A DNA stretch of 64,000 nt from Cherax quadricarinatus (GCF_038502225.1 NW_027195401.1:37501-101500), one strand, 5' to 3'. Shown: positions 42,612-54,175, counted from the stretch's first letter. Notes: a model not told the origin generated them from the letters alone. Translations and numbers: made by a program.

Positions 42612-43127
42612 ATGTCGGTAAGTACTGATTTGTGTGTCTAGTGTGTAAATGAATAGTTTAGCCATATTTTGATATATATATGAAGGCGTTGTGAAGCATA
42701 TTACGAGTGCACCATGCAAATGAAAAAAGTGCAACAAAATATGACCAAGCACAGTCGTTCCTGCCCTTTTAGGTGCAGTTTTCAAGTTTCGGTATATAAA
42801 TATTTCCATAAAATTTGGTAGTGTATATATGAATTCAGTAATGGTCTGGGTGTGTACAGAACGTTTTTATTGTCCTTCCAGATCAATAAGAAATTGTTCT
42901 ACGGTGAGTCCTCCAAGGATAAGTCGAGATTTGTCTGTGTTTGGGATGACAGTGACTCAGATCAAGATCCAGATGACCTGGAAGTGGTGGAAACTGATGA
43001 TGAATACTTGCCACAAGATGCAGAGGTGCCAACAGATGAGAAGGAAGCTATGCCACCATCCAAAAAGAAGAAATTGAACAAGAAGAAGATACTTGCTTAC
43101 ATGCAAGTATTGCAGCAACAAGAATAA
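42612..43127 (+). CDS. Two-exon gene for a small acidic/basic protein (host-gene candidate)
   Basis: Exon 1 is only ATG-TCG (42612-42617), followed by a consensus donor GTAAGT. The intron of 264 bp ends in a pyrimidine tract and acceptor TTGTCCTTCCAG at 42881. Exon 2 runs 42882-43127. The joined product has 83 residues: an N-terminal part with KKLFYGESSKDKSRFVCVWD, a strongly acidic middle (DDSDSDQDPDDLEVVETDDE), and a lysine cluster (PPSKKKKLNKKKI, a possible nuclear localisation signal) before a Gln-rich end. I recognise no family. The promoter features upstream and an AATAAA at about 43397 support a real transcription unit. The start in a two-codon first exon is an inference. Confidence 0.45.
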
Positions 43128-43394
43128 TCATGTCGCATCTTCATTTTCCTGTGCCACATGCAAAGTAAATCTATCCATCAAGAAGGATAGAAATTGTTTC
43201 ATAAAGTTTCATTGCAGAAATTAGTGATGTAAAAGGATTGTTCTTTCTCAGGGAACTCAAGAATATTTCATTTGTAAGTTGTATCTCATTGCAATGTGTC
43301 ATTGTTGATAAGTAGTTCCTACTTCTATTTTTTTACTGCTTATAAATTGTTCAGAAACAAGTTCCATTTATGTTTTTTATATTGTCTACTTTTA

Positions 43395-43402
43395 TAATAA
43401 AT
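43395..43402 (+). promoter_or_regulatory. Possible polyadenylation signal
   Basis: AATAAA about 270 bp downstream of the stop at 43127, in an AT-rich setting where the hexamer can also occur by chance. Confidence 0.35.
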
Positions 43403-43429
43403 TTAAAAAATATTTATTTCGTTTTTTTT

Positions 43430-44710
43430 CAACAATTGCAACCTTGCAACATTCTAAATTGTTATACCCCAAACGGGCAGGACCGCATATACTCGGTGTT
43501 CGAATATCTGCAATTGCCCGAGATGTTACTTTCACAACTCTGTTTGGATGGTCTCAGTGACCTTACATCGAGTGGCTCTATCTCCTCATACGAAATCACT
43601 TTCAAAATCTGCATTTTAGTCTGCCTTGCCCTCTGAAGGGATATCTGGGGACCTGTATAAACCAACAGCTTCCTCAATAGTCCGTCCTCCGGACAGGAAG
43701 TCATCCATCTGATCGGCTCCCACCAAAATACCGACATCTGATTGTGTCAGTAGTAGTTCCTTGATTTGACAGCTTTACACCAAGCTCTTTCAGTCGCTTA
43801 GCTGCTGCAGCAAGGCCTCTGGCAGTAATTGCCATAGGCAGCATCTTTATTACCAAAGCTATAATACACCCCAACATTTCTCTCTTGAATTTAGATTTGT
43901 CTCTTGTGGGTTTAGAGTATTAATCTGGTTTATTATAGAGCTCTTCGCTCTCACTTTTGCTCAGATAAGAAACGAGATCTCCGAACCCTTCAATGATTCC
44001 TTTTTCCTGTAAAGCGATTAGTCCGGTATTTCAGATGTAATTCATATGTTGTACTACTGGCTAATTTCCTTTGGCTTGAACGACTCACAAACCATTCAAA
44101 TTACCCAATCATGCAAATCTTTGAGGCTGTTTGTCAAGCTCATGACCTCAATACGGAACCTTTCTAAACTCCAAAGGTCGTGATGGCAGCCGTCTAAATC
44201 CAACAAATTACTCCTTATGGTTACTTTTATTTCATCTGTATCTCCAGACATATTCTTCAGCGCGTCCTTTGCATGTCTGTAATTAGTACCAGTGATCTGG
44301 TAGTGCCTGACCAGATCTAGGGCTTCGCCCTTAAGTTGGTCTCATATATCTTGCAATTTGACCGCATCCGACAAATCCGTTCTGATGTCTAACTGGGAAC
44401 TGAACTGATCCCAAAATATGATGAACTCTGTTGAGTAACTTTCAAAAATTGGTAAATTTATTTGCTGTAATCTAGGCAACATATTGACTGGAATCTGACC
44501 ATTTGTATCTTCAGCCGTATTAGTCACCTTACCTGTTATAAAAGCCTTCAATTTACACTTGTAATGTCTCATTTCACCCTTACATTCTGCCCCTTCCCTA
44601 GCATATTCATTACAAACTTTCTCAACATTCTGCTCAGACTCGATTTCCTCAAAGGTTTGTGTTTCATAAACAGAATGTGTTGCCTCATAGGCCTTCCACC
44701 TGTTTTTTTT
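43430..44710 (-). pseudogene. BEL/Pao-type retrotransposon gag-protease relic
   Basis: On the minus strand, 44572-44342 reads LPRLQQINLPIFESYSTEFI then FWDQFSSQLD and, after a stop, QLKGEALDLVRHYQITGTNY. This matches the gag core of BEL/Pao elements (LPxLxLPxFxG...FWDxF...LKGEA). At about 43740-43600 the text VGILVGADQMDDFLSGGRT resembles the region after the protease. Stops and frameshifts are frequent. No LTRs were found. Confidence 0.65.
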
Positions 44711-44939
44711 TTTTTACACACACAGGATTTGACAAGGTTATGGATCCCTAGCTTTATTGACAAGCTATTTACGGGTTAAGGATTCCTAACTTTATTGGCA
44801 AGCTAAGAGCTCTTACCTACATCAGCTCATTTGAAAGCATTTTTATTGTTATGAGACATACAAGTAGGGAACAGGATGTAGTTGGAGCCATCTGTGGGCC
44901 AGCATTTTCATTTGATCAACTGACTTTATCTAGTTGACA

Positions 44940-45840
44940 TCATTATGCTGTACGAATGTGTTCCATACTCGAGTCATCCTGGGTATATATGATCTCAGAT
45001 GGAGTGATGTTCTGGAGAAGGGTACAGCCAGAGTGAAGTTGCTGCTTTCTGCGCGTCTTGGGGCATAAAAGCTGTTTCACGCTGTCCTCGAAGTGGATCC
45101 AAGTGTGGTACTTTGACAATATTGGCCTTGTACATAACAGTAAGGCCACCCACATCCCTCCTGTGTTGAAGGCTCTGCTGAAATGACAGATCTATCCAGG
45201 ATGGGTCCAGGCGAGAGATGAGACGTCTTGCTCTGTTCTCTACTCTGTCAAGCAGTCGCAAATGAGAGGGGGAGGCAGGCAAACCAAGAAAGTGGAGCAT
45301 ACTCAAGGTGTGAGCGTACTTGTGCCTCGTACAGAATCTTGCAACCACTACTGTCAAGCAGATGCGAGTTACGGCGAAATGCTGTAAGCTTCCTGGCTGC
45401 CTTGTTTGCAAGATTTACAACATGGTTCTTCATGGTTAGTTTGGAGTCAAATTTCACCCCAAGGATATCAACTTCTTCTCCAGGTGCCAACACCCTCCCA
45501 TTCATCTTTACTACTGCACCAGCATTACCATCATGGTGCCTAGAGACGATCATTTGCGTTTTCTCAGGTGCAAATGTTACTTTGCCATCTATTTCCCCAA
45601 GCTGATATAGCTCTTAGCTGGTGATTGATGTAGCTTAGAGCAGCTGGCATTTTTTTCTCTCGGTTAAGTGAATGTCAATGTACAGTCGTCTGCATATGCA
45701 TGTGATTCTGGGATGAGATGAAGAAGGTCGTTGAAGTAGACATTCCATAACAATGGTCCCAGCACGCTTCCTTGTGGAACATTAGTCCGCAATCTACATT
45801 CTCATCTTGACCAATCTCTGGGCACTTAGTGTGCTTTGTT
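44940..45840 (-). pseudogene. Non-LTR retrotransposon RT, C-terminal half
   Basis: From 45800 down the text runs VPQGSVLGPLLWNVYFNDLL and SHAYADDC (RT catalytic pair), then ILGVKFDSKLTMKNHVVNLA, QVRSHLEYAPLSWFACLPL (45553-45248), VENRARRLISRLDPS and LWLYPSPEHHS (45411-44995). It is in several frames, so inactive. The clade is unresolved (Jockey-like layout). Confidence 0.75.
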
Positions 45841-46490
45841 TAAACGTCCATTGTACGCTGCCACTGACCGCTTTAGTCTCACTAGGGCTGAAATGGGATG
45901 TACTCAACCTTCGCCTTCAACTGTAGTATTGAATTAAAGTGCAGTACTAATCCACACTCCGTACAATTATAATTAGCCCACCTCACTTCACGATACATTA
46001 ACTTAAGCAAGGGCAAATGAAAATCGATGATCTTCGATAAGTGTAACAATTTTCTTTTTCATATATTGACTAGACTCTGAATCAAGATGTACATCGTCTA
46101 ACTGAAATGATTTCGAACACAAGTTTACGAGCTGAACATGATTTATATGCATGGTCTTCATGGCCTGTAATTTATATTCCGAGCAATTCGGTTATAATCT
46201 TCGATATTAATCTCGTACTAACCTCCTAGTGAAACGAAGTTTACTGGGCAAGGATATTAGCTCCATTCCGCGGCTGAAAGCTGCTCTACTTGTGACATGG
46301 CATAATATACCTCCCCAAACCCTCAAGAATTTGTGAGTCTCTTCCTACACGGCTGAGGGATATGATTAAGCGTAAAGGATGCATCACCAAGTATTAATAA
46401 GACCTCAGTAAGTATGCAAGTATATATATTATAATCTTTCATGGTATGTGTTTGTGTTTTGGTACGTGTGTGGGGGAGGGGCGGCATAAT
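45841..46490. other. Unassigned stretch
   Basis: No recognised gene. Confidence 0.4.
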
Positions 46491-46494
46491 GCCG

Positions 46495-47327
46495 TGACTT
46501 GCACTGTATGTATGGATCCTGCCTCCATTACATCACTTCCCAGACTATTCCACTTCCCGACAACTCTGTAACTGAAGAAATGCTTCCTAACATCCCCGTG
46601 GTTCATCTCAGTCTTAAACTTCCTTTGCTCCCTCTCTCAGGACCCATAGAGATATGTTATCTGGCCCCATCGCCTTTGAGATATCTAGCTTGCTTAGCAG
46701 CCTCTTCACCTCTTCCTCGGTTGTATGCATTGTGTCCAACAGTTGATGGTGTACCCCACCTCTTCGTCTTTCTGGGGTCCCTTCTGTCTCCTCTGTGAAC
46801 ACTTCTTTGAATTTCATGTTGAGCTCCTCACATATTCGCGGTCGTTTCTTGTGATCTCCCTTCCTTCCTCCCTTCCTCAGCCTGATTACCTGGTCCTTGA
46901 CTATCGTTTTCCTCCTGATGTGGCTGTACAACAACTTCACGTCAGATATATCTTTTCCTGCTACGTCATTTTCGTATTGCATTTGGGCCTCCCTTCTTAC
47001 CTCTGCATATTCATTTCTGGCTCTACAATTTCTTTCCTTATTCTCCTGGGTCCTTTGCCTTGTATACTTCTTCCACTCTCTAGCACACTTTGTTCAGGCC
47101 TCTCTAAACCTTTGTGTGAGCCAGGGCTCACCCTGGCCTTCTCGTTATTTCTGTTACCCTTGGGAACAAACCTCTTCCCGGCTTCCTTGCATATTGTTGT
47201 CACATATTCCACCATCTCGTTTACGGACTTCCCTGCCAGTTCTCTGTCCTACTTAACCCCGTGCAGAAAATTCTTCATGCCTATGTAGTCCCCTGCCCTG
47301 TAATTTGGCTTCATTCGTCCTACGCTT

Positions 47328-47330
<3 letters not shown>
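46495..47330 (-). pseudogene. Internally deleted LINE
   Basis: 46600-46500 minus reads DVRKHFFSYRVVGKWNSLGS, a LINE C-terminal block. Directly upstream, 46982-46614 reads VRREAQMQYENDVAGKDISD, then HIRRKTIVKDQV and LLSKLDISKAMGPDNISLWV, the linker and first RT block. The catalytic palm between them is missing, so the element lost its core. 47215-46997 carries upstream linker text. Confidence 0.65.

Positions 47331-47401
<71 letters not shown>
47331..47401. repeat. (GT)n microsatellite
   Basis: About 70 bp of GT repeat at the edge of the LINE relic. Confidence 0.95.
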
Positions 47402-47402
<1 letters not shown>

Positions 47403-47689
47403 ATGTTTGTGCGTGGGTGCGTGCGTTCGAGCGAGCGCACTTGCATGTACGATAGGTGGAAATATAAACATATAAACAGTATAATGTGATCCTTTATTGA
47501 CAACATTTCGCCCACACAGTGGGCTTTATCAAGTCAAAAACAGATCTACCTGCGTGGAAGGTACGTGAGTATTTATAGGATGAAGTCAGGTTGAGAATGC
47601 TGGGTCAGGTGGAGAATATTGCATGTGACAATGTGCCGAGTAGGGTCATAGTCTAATACCTTGGGTAACTTTGAAGAGAGATTGGATAA

Positions 47690-47740
47690 GTATATGAGTA
47701 GACTTTCTGCAGTGTTCCTCCGTTCTTATGTGGGATAGTG
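47690..47740 (+). mobile_element. CR1-like 3' end captured in PLE 3 (left arm)
   Basis: GATTGGATAAGTATATGAGT and TTCTGCAGTGTTCCTCCGTT, CTTATG match the CR1 C-terminus and 3' end (60300-60500). The same segment occurs inverted in the right arm at 49920-49990, so it belongs to the PLE. Confidence 0.6.
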
Positions 47741-48793
47741 ATGGAGAAGTTTCTTGGCGAGGGGTTCAGTTATGTTACAGAAGCCGTTCTTCTGGTTGAA
47801 ATTGTTGGATATACAGATAAGTGATGTTTCCAGGATTCTTCGATATTGAGTGTGGTCTTCTCTGGCGATAATTCTTGCGTTTCTGTAGGTGATTAAATGG
47901 TTATGTGAATTTCGATGCTGAACACAGGCATTCCTTGAATCGTCAGATCTGTCTCCGCACCAGGACCTGGTGTTCTGAAATACGTATTTGGGGGTATCTT
48001 GATGTTTTGCCCTCGTATAATTTGCTGCAGTCAATACAAGGGATTGTGTGTGCCCTTGCAGAGGATTGAAGCTTGTCATGTCTATTACTGGTAATGTCTT
48101 TGATGGTGGTGGATGTGGATGTAGATACTTGGAATGAGATATCGGAAAAGATGTTGGAAAGGTGTTTAACAATGGAGTTGGTGGGGAGGACTATGCATCT
48201 CTTCTCGGCAGTGTCTTCTCTGGGTGTGTTAATGACCGTCGTCTGGAGTCTCTAATGAAGTGACGAGCATAGTGAAGTTCGGAAAATACTTGTTCAATTA
48301 GAGAGCATTCTTCCTCAAGGAACTCATTGCTGCAGAATCTGAGTGGGCGCAGGAAAAAGCCTATAATTGCACCACGTTTAATTTTGGTTTCGTGGTGAGA
48401 TTAGAAGTGGAGAAAATCGTGTTGGTTAGGTTTTCGATAGTCTTTAAAACGAAGTTCATGGTCAGCTTTGCTGAGAAGAACATCAAGGAAAGGAAGAGGA
48501 TTGTCGACTTTTTATAGTGTGAACTGGATTGAGAACTCGACCTGGTTGAGCTTGTGTTGGAGAGCTTGAACTTTGAAGCGTCTGGGAGTTATGATGAGAA
48601 TGTCAACATAACGGAGTCAGGTGACAGACGATGGAATAATAGTGGAGAAACGCTCGGCTTCCAGATATTCCATGTATAGGTTCACCAGGACGGCACTAAG
48701 TGGCGAACCCATGGGTACTCCAAAAGTCTGCTGAAAGAGGCGATTTTCGAAAGAGAAACACGTAAAGCCGACACATCGTTCAACAAAGTCGAT
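47726..48793 (-). pseudogene. PLE 3 minus arm: RT fragment and GIY-YIG domain
   Basis: From 48793 down the text starts in the middle of the RT (DFVERCVGFTCFSFENRLF), continues through PMGSPLSAVLVNLYMEYLE, then a damaged YVD motif, and ends in the GIY-YIG domain. The 148-codon frame 48172-47726 holds AANYTRAKHQDTPKYVFQNT and RNSHNHLITYRNARIIARED. It is mutated independently of the plus arm. Confidence 0.75.
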
Positions 48794-48903
48794 GTGATCT
48801 TCTCAGTCGTATTCGCAACATCAACATCACGAACAAGAAACTCTCCAGCCTTGACGTAACATCCTTATTCACCAAAGTACCTACTACACAAGCCATCAAT
48901 CTC

Positions 48904-49470
48904 TTGCTCAAGAAAATTGACGATTCACTTGATCTTCCTATTCAAGCCAGTGATTTCATCGACCTTGTTGAAGAATGTGTTGTCTTTACGTGTTTCTCTT
49001 TCGAAAATCACCTCTTTCAGCAGACTTTTGGAGTACCCATGGGCTCGCCACTTAGTGCCGTCCTGGTGAACCTATACATGGAACATCTGGAAGCCGAGCG
49101 TTTTTCCACTATTATTCCCTTGTCTGTCACCTGGCTCCGTTATGTTGACGACATTCTCATCATAGCTCCTAGACGCTTCAACGTTCAAGCTCTCCAACAT
49201 AAGCTTAACCAGGTCGAGTTCTCAATCCAGTTCACACTAGAAGATGATGTCGACAACATTCCTCCTTTCCTTGATGTTCTTCTCTGCAAAGGCTTTTTCC
49301 TGCGTGCACTCAGAATCTGCAGCAATGAGTTCCTTGAGGAAGAATGCTCTCTAATTGAACAAGTATTTTCCGAACTTCACTATCATCGTCACTTCATTAG
49401 AGACTGCAGACGACGGGCATTAATCATCTTTAACACACCAGTGAAGACACTGCTGAAAAGAGATGCATAG
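48904..49470 (+). pseudogene. PLE 3 plus arm: reverse transcriptase palm
   Basis: 188 codons: FEECVVFTCFSFENHLFQQ-like text, FGVPMGSPLSAVLVNLYMEH (block B), SVTWLRYVDDILIIAPRRFN (catalytic Asp pair ~84-85), FTLEDDVDNIPPFLDVLLCK and LHYHRHFIRDCRRRA. The preceding TSLFTKVPTT block A text is at about 48860 in the same direction. The frame stops at 49470, before the endonuclease. Confidence 0.85.
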
Positions 49471-49559
49471 TCTTCCCCACCAACTCTATTGCTAAACATG
49501 TTTCCAACATCTTTTCCAATATTTCATTCCAAGCATCCACCACCATCAGGGACATTACC

Positions 49560-49923
49560 AGTAATAGACAAGACAAGCCTCAATCATATGCAGGGGTATA
49601 CATAATCCCTTGTATTGACTGCAGCAAATTATACGTGGGCGAAACATCCAAAGATGTCTCAACACGTATTTCAGAACACTAGGTCCTGGTACGGAGGCAG
49701 ATTTGACGATTCAAGGAATGCCTGTATTCAGCACCGAAATTCACACAACCATTTAATCAACTACAGAAACGCAAGACATATCGCCAGAGAAGATAACACT
49801 CAATACCAAAGAATCCTGGAAACATCACTTATCTGTATATCCAACAATTTCAACCAGAAGAACGGCTTCTGTAACATAACTGAACCCCTCGCCAAGAAAC
49901 TTCTTCATCACTATCCCACATAA
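49560..49923 (+). pseudogene. PLE 3 plus arm: GIY-YIG endonuclease
   Basis: Text at about 49590-49670 reads GVYIIPCIDCSKLYVGETSK, an intact-looking GIY-YIG core with a CxxC. A frameshift joins it to the 102-codon frame 49615-49923 (RNSHNHLINYRNARHIARED...NITEPLAKKLLHHYPT). Confidence 0.8.
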
Positions 49924-50225
49924 GAACGGAGAAACACTGCAGAAAGTCTACTCATATACTTATCCAATCTCTCTTCAAAGTTACCCAAGGTATTAGACTC
50001 TATGACCCTACTCGGCACATTGTCACATGCAATATTCTCCACCTGACCCAGCATTCTCAACCTGACTTCATCCTATAAATACTCACGTACCTTCCACGCA
50101 GGTAGATCTGTTTTTGACTTGATAAAGCCCACTGTGTGGGCGAAATGTCATTAAAGGATCACATTATACTGTTTGTGTGTTTATATCTCCATTGCGTCGT
50201 TATTTTATACCATTTCCATGTACGA

Positions 50226-50424
50226 AAAATATCTCTGAAAGGTGACTTTTAAAGGGTGACTGATTTTTTCTTTTTTCTTTTTTAATTTTGCTCATAGCTG
50301 GAGAATGTCTCATATAATCGGATTCAAAATTTCAACACTTGTGTATGGTAAAGAAGACCAAATTTATGAAACAACTGTCATGTTCACGTGTATTATTACC
50401 AGTGATGTTTAACCCATTCCCAGC
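50226..50424. other. Unassigned flank of PLE 3
   Basis: T-rich; nothing recognised. Confidence 0.4.
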
Positions 50425-50582
50425 ACGACTCACGAAATCATAATGACACGATTGCAAACAAACCATACCACGGGCGGGGAAAGAACCCGCGATTAGAGGG
50501 TCAAAACTCCAGACCGTCGCGTTAGCCACTGGACCAGCTAGCCACAATAAGATTCGTCCAACTAGGTGTGTTTCTACACCAT
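50425..50582 (-). mobile_element. tRNA-derived SINE copy 3
   Basis: Reverse complement of the SINE at 39180: tail CGAAATCATAATGACACGAT, box B complement GAAAGAACCCGCG and box A complement TAGCCACTGGACCAGCTAG. Confidence 0.75.
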
Positions 50583-52205
50583 TCCAGCAACCTGAAATGG
50601 TTCGAATAGCTTCCAAAACTCTCTGAGAAGTGCCTAAAAACCGACGATGACGGATAATGATATTCAAATGTGTATGTGCTGATTCATGGTATGATGCATC
50701 GTATAAAATGGATGGAATGCTTCATGGATTTAGGCTGTGTACACAGGTTTTTTTTATTCTGTGCAATAACTAGAAAATGCATCTTTTGACCAGCATCAAA
50801 CTCTTATTATTGATGTACTTTCTTTAAAGAAAACTATCACGATGAAAGCTTTCACGTGATAATTTTATTAATTGGTTTCTGAGAAATAACTGGAGAATGT
50901 CTCTCTTAACAAGAAATAAGTCAGGATGTTTGACTTTATTTAGTAATTATTCGTTAAATCATCTAACAACTACGTACACTCTAGAATAGTGTTAAAAGTT
51001 TGTAGGTTATGTGCACTAAGCATACTTAAAACTAACTTACATGCTTTCTTAAAAGTTGTTTCTTTGGAAGAAATTGGAAAGAAAATTATGTACCTCTTTC
51101 TGTACAATCATTTGTGAGTGCTGCATATGATTTTCTTCAATCGTTCTTTATTGATTACATAATATTAGATTTGGCCGGTGTTTGTCCTAATTTGCCATTT
51201 TAACTGAAGGAATTTGGATATTAGTTTCCATAATATTTAACTGCATAATCAACGTATGACGAACTCTAGGCTATTTCAGTCACCTGCAATAAGACACAGG
51301 TTAAATAATACGAGAATACTTTTCTCGGATAGCGCAGTGACCGAAATACACCTAGTCTTTCAACCGTCTGCGTAGTCCAATTCCTGACTGGCAGAGTAAT
51401 GAAAAGAAAGTCCTTCACGCACCATCTATTTCAGTCTGGAGGAGAGGCTTGATGATGTTATAACCCTGATATAGCACAGACATGGTTGATACGATCAACA
51501 CCTTCGTCGTTATTACTGCAGGCATTGACAGCACAAGGGTGCTGTCACTGTTTTTCTCGCGCCATCCACTTCAAGGAACCATTGCACACTGGAAAAACTT
51601 TAAATTCCAGTGGTGTGTAGCTTGCATATTTTTTCTGCGGACGAAGGCAGGTGCAGCGTTAATATTACGTATACTGCTTAATCACGAATAAAGCAAGTAT
51701 AAGAATAAAATATAAAGGAATTACAAACATTAGTTGGATTTATACATAAAAGGAAGTTGAATTCTACAAATAATATATTTTAGAAAATGATGTTTAGATA
51801 GGGAGAGTACTGGCAGCCGTGGGAAGCTAGATTGCAAGATATAAAGGAGAAACTTTGGATGTAGTTAAGAAAGTGTAATCTGTCTAAAACTGACAAATGG
51901 CGGGGAATAGTCCAGATACCCCAATGAGTGAGGACAAAAATTTAGTGACAGAGGATTAGGAAAAATTCTACAAGACAGAGAGCGGGAAAAAATCTTGGTT
52001 AGAGATCAAGAAGCGACTGTGAACAGGAAAAAAAAATCTTAAAGACGAATAAGGGTAGGTAAAATTTCTATAAGTTAAATAAAAAGGGGGAAGAAATGAC
52101 TGACAAAACAGCAAAATCGGTAATTGTCGTGTTCTCTAAAAATCCAGACAAGTGATCTGCAAGAAAGGGAATTGTAGATGAATGGTTCAGAGAACCGACA
52201 TGTTG
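50583..52205. other. Unassigned 1.6-kb stretch
   Basis: No recognised gene or array. The 69-codon plus frame at 51482-51691 has no identifiable domain. Confidence 0.4.
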
Positions 52206-52545
52206 ATAAATTAGACACATGTGCAACTCTTGGGTATCTTTATTGAAGAAACGTTTCGCCACGCAGTGGCTTTATCAGTCCATACAAAGGAGAATCTTGA
52301 AGAACAGGAGGAGAATGAGGTAATCAGTCCCTCAACCTTGAGTCGATGTGGTCAGTCCATCAGTCTTGAGTATTCTACTCAAGATGGATGGACTGACCAC
52401 ATCGACTCAAGGTTGAGGGACTGATTACCTCATTCTCCTCCTGTTCTTCAAGATTCTCCTTTGTATGGACTGATAAAGCCACTGCGTGGCGAAACGTTTC
52501 TTCAATAAAGATACCCAAGAGTTGCACATGTGTCTAATTTATCAA
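52206..52545. mobile_element. 340-bp near-perfect palindrome (family 2)
   Basis: Arms of about 165 bp: GATAAATTAGACACATGTGC at the left and GCACATGTGTCTAATTTATC at the right, meeting near 52374. Each arm holds CTGATAAAGCCACTGCGTGG then CGAAACGTTTCTTC, with hairpin GCCAC/GTGGC. No asymmetric tail is visible here, unlike the other elements. Confidence 0.85.
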
Positions 52546-52549
52546 GAAA

Positions 52550-52719
52550 GGGAATGCAGTCTCGAGTAAACATTTAGCGATATTAGATCAAGGTAGACAA
52601 AAATGATAGATCAAAGTCGGCAGAGCTAATAGATCAAGATCGAATTAGATGATAGCTAAAGTTCGGTGACAGAACAGAGGATGGTAGGCTGAGATATTAG
52701 ACGAGGGTATGACAGCTGG
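52550..52719. repeat. Degenerate AATAGATCAAGGTCGG-type repeat, left flank
   Basis: Several AATAGATCAA/AGTCGGC words at 52585-52660. The same words resume at 61225-61345 on the other side of LINE A copy 3. Confidence 0.5.
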
Positions 52720-52728
52720 GTAAATAAA

Positions 52729-53271
52729 GTGGGTGGGTTGGACGGGGCTGTCTTGGAAGACATTGCTCCAGATGGCGCTAGTGTTGTCCTGGAGGACAAT
52801 GCAGCAAAAGGAGATAGTGGCCCTGGTGATAAAACAGGTAAAGGCAACGCTATTCAGTTTACAGAGGTACAAAATAGCGACACTGCTGGAGATGGAACAA
52901 AAGGGGATGATGCCTCAGGGAATATTGTTGATACATTACCAGCAAAAACTGGTGGAAGCACGGATGTCCATACAGGGGCGGTACGTAGAGCGGAAACAGA
53001 AAAAAATGCACCAGCAGCAAACGCAGGCACAAAATATCCTAGAAAACAAAATTCCAATCTAAGCAATTTCTATGCCTTGGGTATCTGCAGGCATAGTATA
53101 TTTGGTAAAACAGGTGGAACATACACCTTTGACCATCCTAAAAAATGCCGCACCCACATGACAACAAGAGGGTGTAGTTCCCCTTCTGAAAATTATTTCA
53201 CCCAGAAATGTGTCACTCGTCACTCCATGAAAGAAAATGCTACAACGTATACTGCCAGGCACATCATCTAA
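52729..53271 (+). pseudogene. LINE A ORF1-like protein with Cys/His-rich end
   Basis: 180 codons. The first ~115 residues are low-complexity acidic/Gly/Ala text. The C-terminal part reads LGICRHSIFGKTGGTYTFDH, KKCRTHMTTRGC and QKCVTRHSMKE, which looks like an eroded array of Cys/His zinc-knuckle-like fingers typical of LINE ORF1 proteins. Several expected cysteines are replaced. The text continues after the stop in the same direction to about 53640. Confidence 0.55.
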
Positions 53272-53581
53272 AGGGGACAAGAAATCACAGACCAGCCAGA
53301 CTATGGTAAACAAAAGAGGGGAGCTATAACTTCTCGAGAGAAAGAGGCTTTTAGTGCCAGGAAGGAAAAAAGACTGGCAAGAAATGACAGAAATCTTACA
53401 CCAACTGAAAACACTTCAGGAGTAGAGGCACAGTCATTGGCCTCCACTTCAGAACAACAAATATTAGAGCCAGCAAATAAATCCCCCCCTAAATTCCATC
53501 AATATAACGATATTTGTCTTTGTAAACATCCAGGGTCTAAAGTCGTCAACAAACAAAATTCCTCACAACAAGGGACTGCTC

Positions 53582-54175
53582 ATGGAGTCAAATGCAATGT
53601 TAGCAGCTTTCACAGAGACCCACATAAAGGATCATTTTGACAATGAAATATGGATCCCAGGTTATAACCTATTCAGATTCGACAGACTAAACAGTCAACA
53701 AGGGATGGGGAGGTGTGGCTTGCAAGTCACAGAATCGCTCATTTACTCAGAACTACTAAACACCTCAAACGATGTAGTTAAAGTTTTGGCAATAAAGATT
53801 GAAAACCAAAACCGTGTCATTGTGGTTGTATACAAGCCTCCGGATACAACTCTTCCAACTCCTGCCCCAAACATCTTGCTACTAGGAGATTTCAACTTGA
53901 TTCACCTAAAATTGAGGAGTGAAGCAAATAACATTTTAGCAGACATCACCCCAGGAGGCAACACAAATGAAAATTCACACACACACGAGCTATTAAATCT
54001 CTGCACCAAATTCACCTTAAAGCAGCAAATATTAAACCCAACGAAACTGGAAAATACACTGGACCTCATCTGCACTAACAATGACGATCTGATACGTAAT
54101 AAAACCGTATCAAGAACAATACACTCAGATCACAACATACTTGAGGTGCAGACATGTATGCACAGGGGCTCATGA
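53582..54175 (+). pseudogene. LINE A endonuclease, copy 3
   Basis: 197 codons containing AAFTETHIKDHF (the Glu block absent from copy 1), YNLFRFDRLNSQQG, VIVVVYKPPDTT, ILLLGDFNLIHLK and TIHSDHNILEVQTC. A short deletion after PDTT removes the QQFQEQLL segment seen in copy 1. It shows how much copy 1 lost at its 5' end. Confidence 0.75.

Larger units (their letters stand above)
47453..50216. mobile_element. Penelope-like element 3, inverted pair with 9-bp target duplication
   Basis: One 2.76-kb insertion flanked by CATGTACGA at 47444-47452 and 50217-50225. The minus arm covers 47453-48793 and the plus arm 48794-50216. Both carry RT and GIY-YIG text and end in the motif TTGATAAAGCCCACTGTGTG with GGGCGAAATGTC. 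Only the right end has the tail GCGTCGTTATTTTATACC. It shares this plan with the small palindromic elements. Confidence 0.85.

Noticed and set aside
52733..53062. Alternative 109-codon frame overlapping LINE A ORF1
   Set aside because: The other frame has the Cys/His pattern; this one does not.
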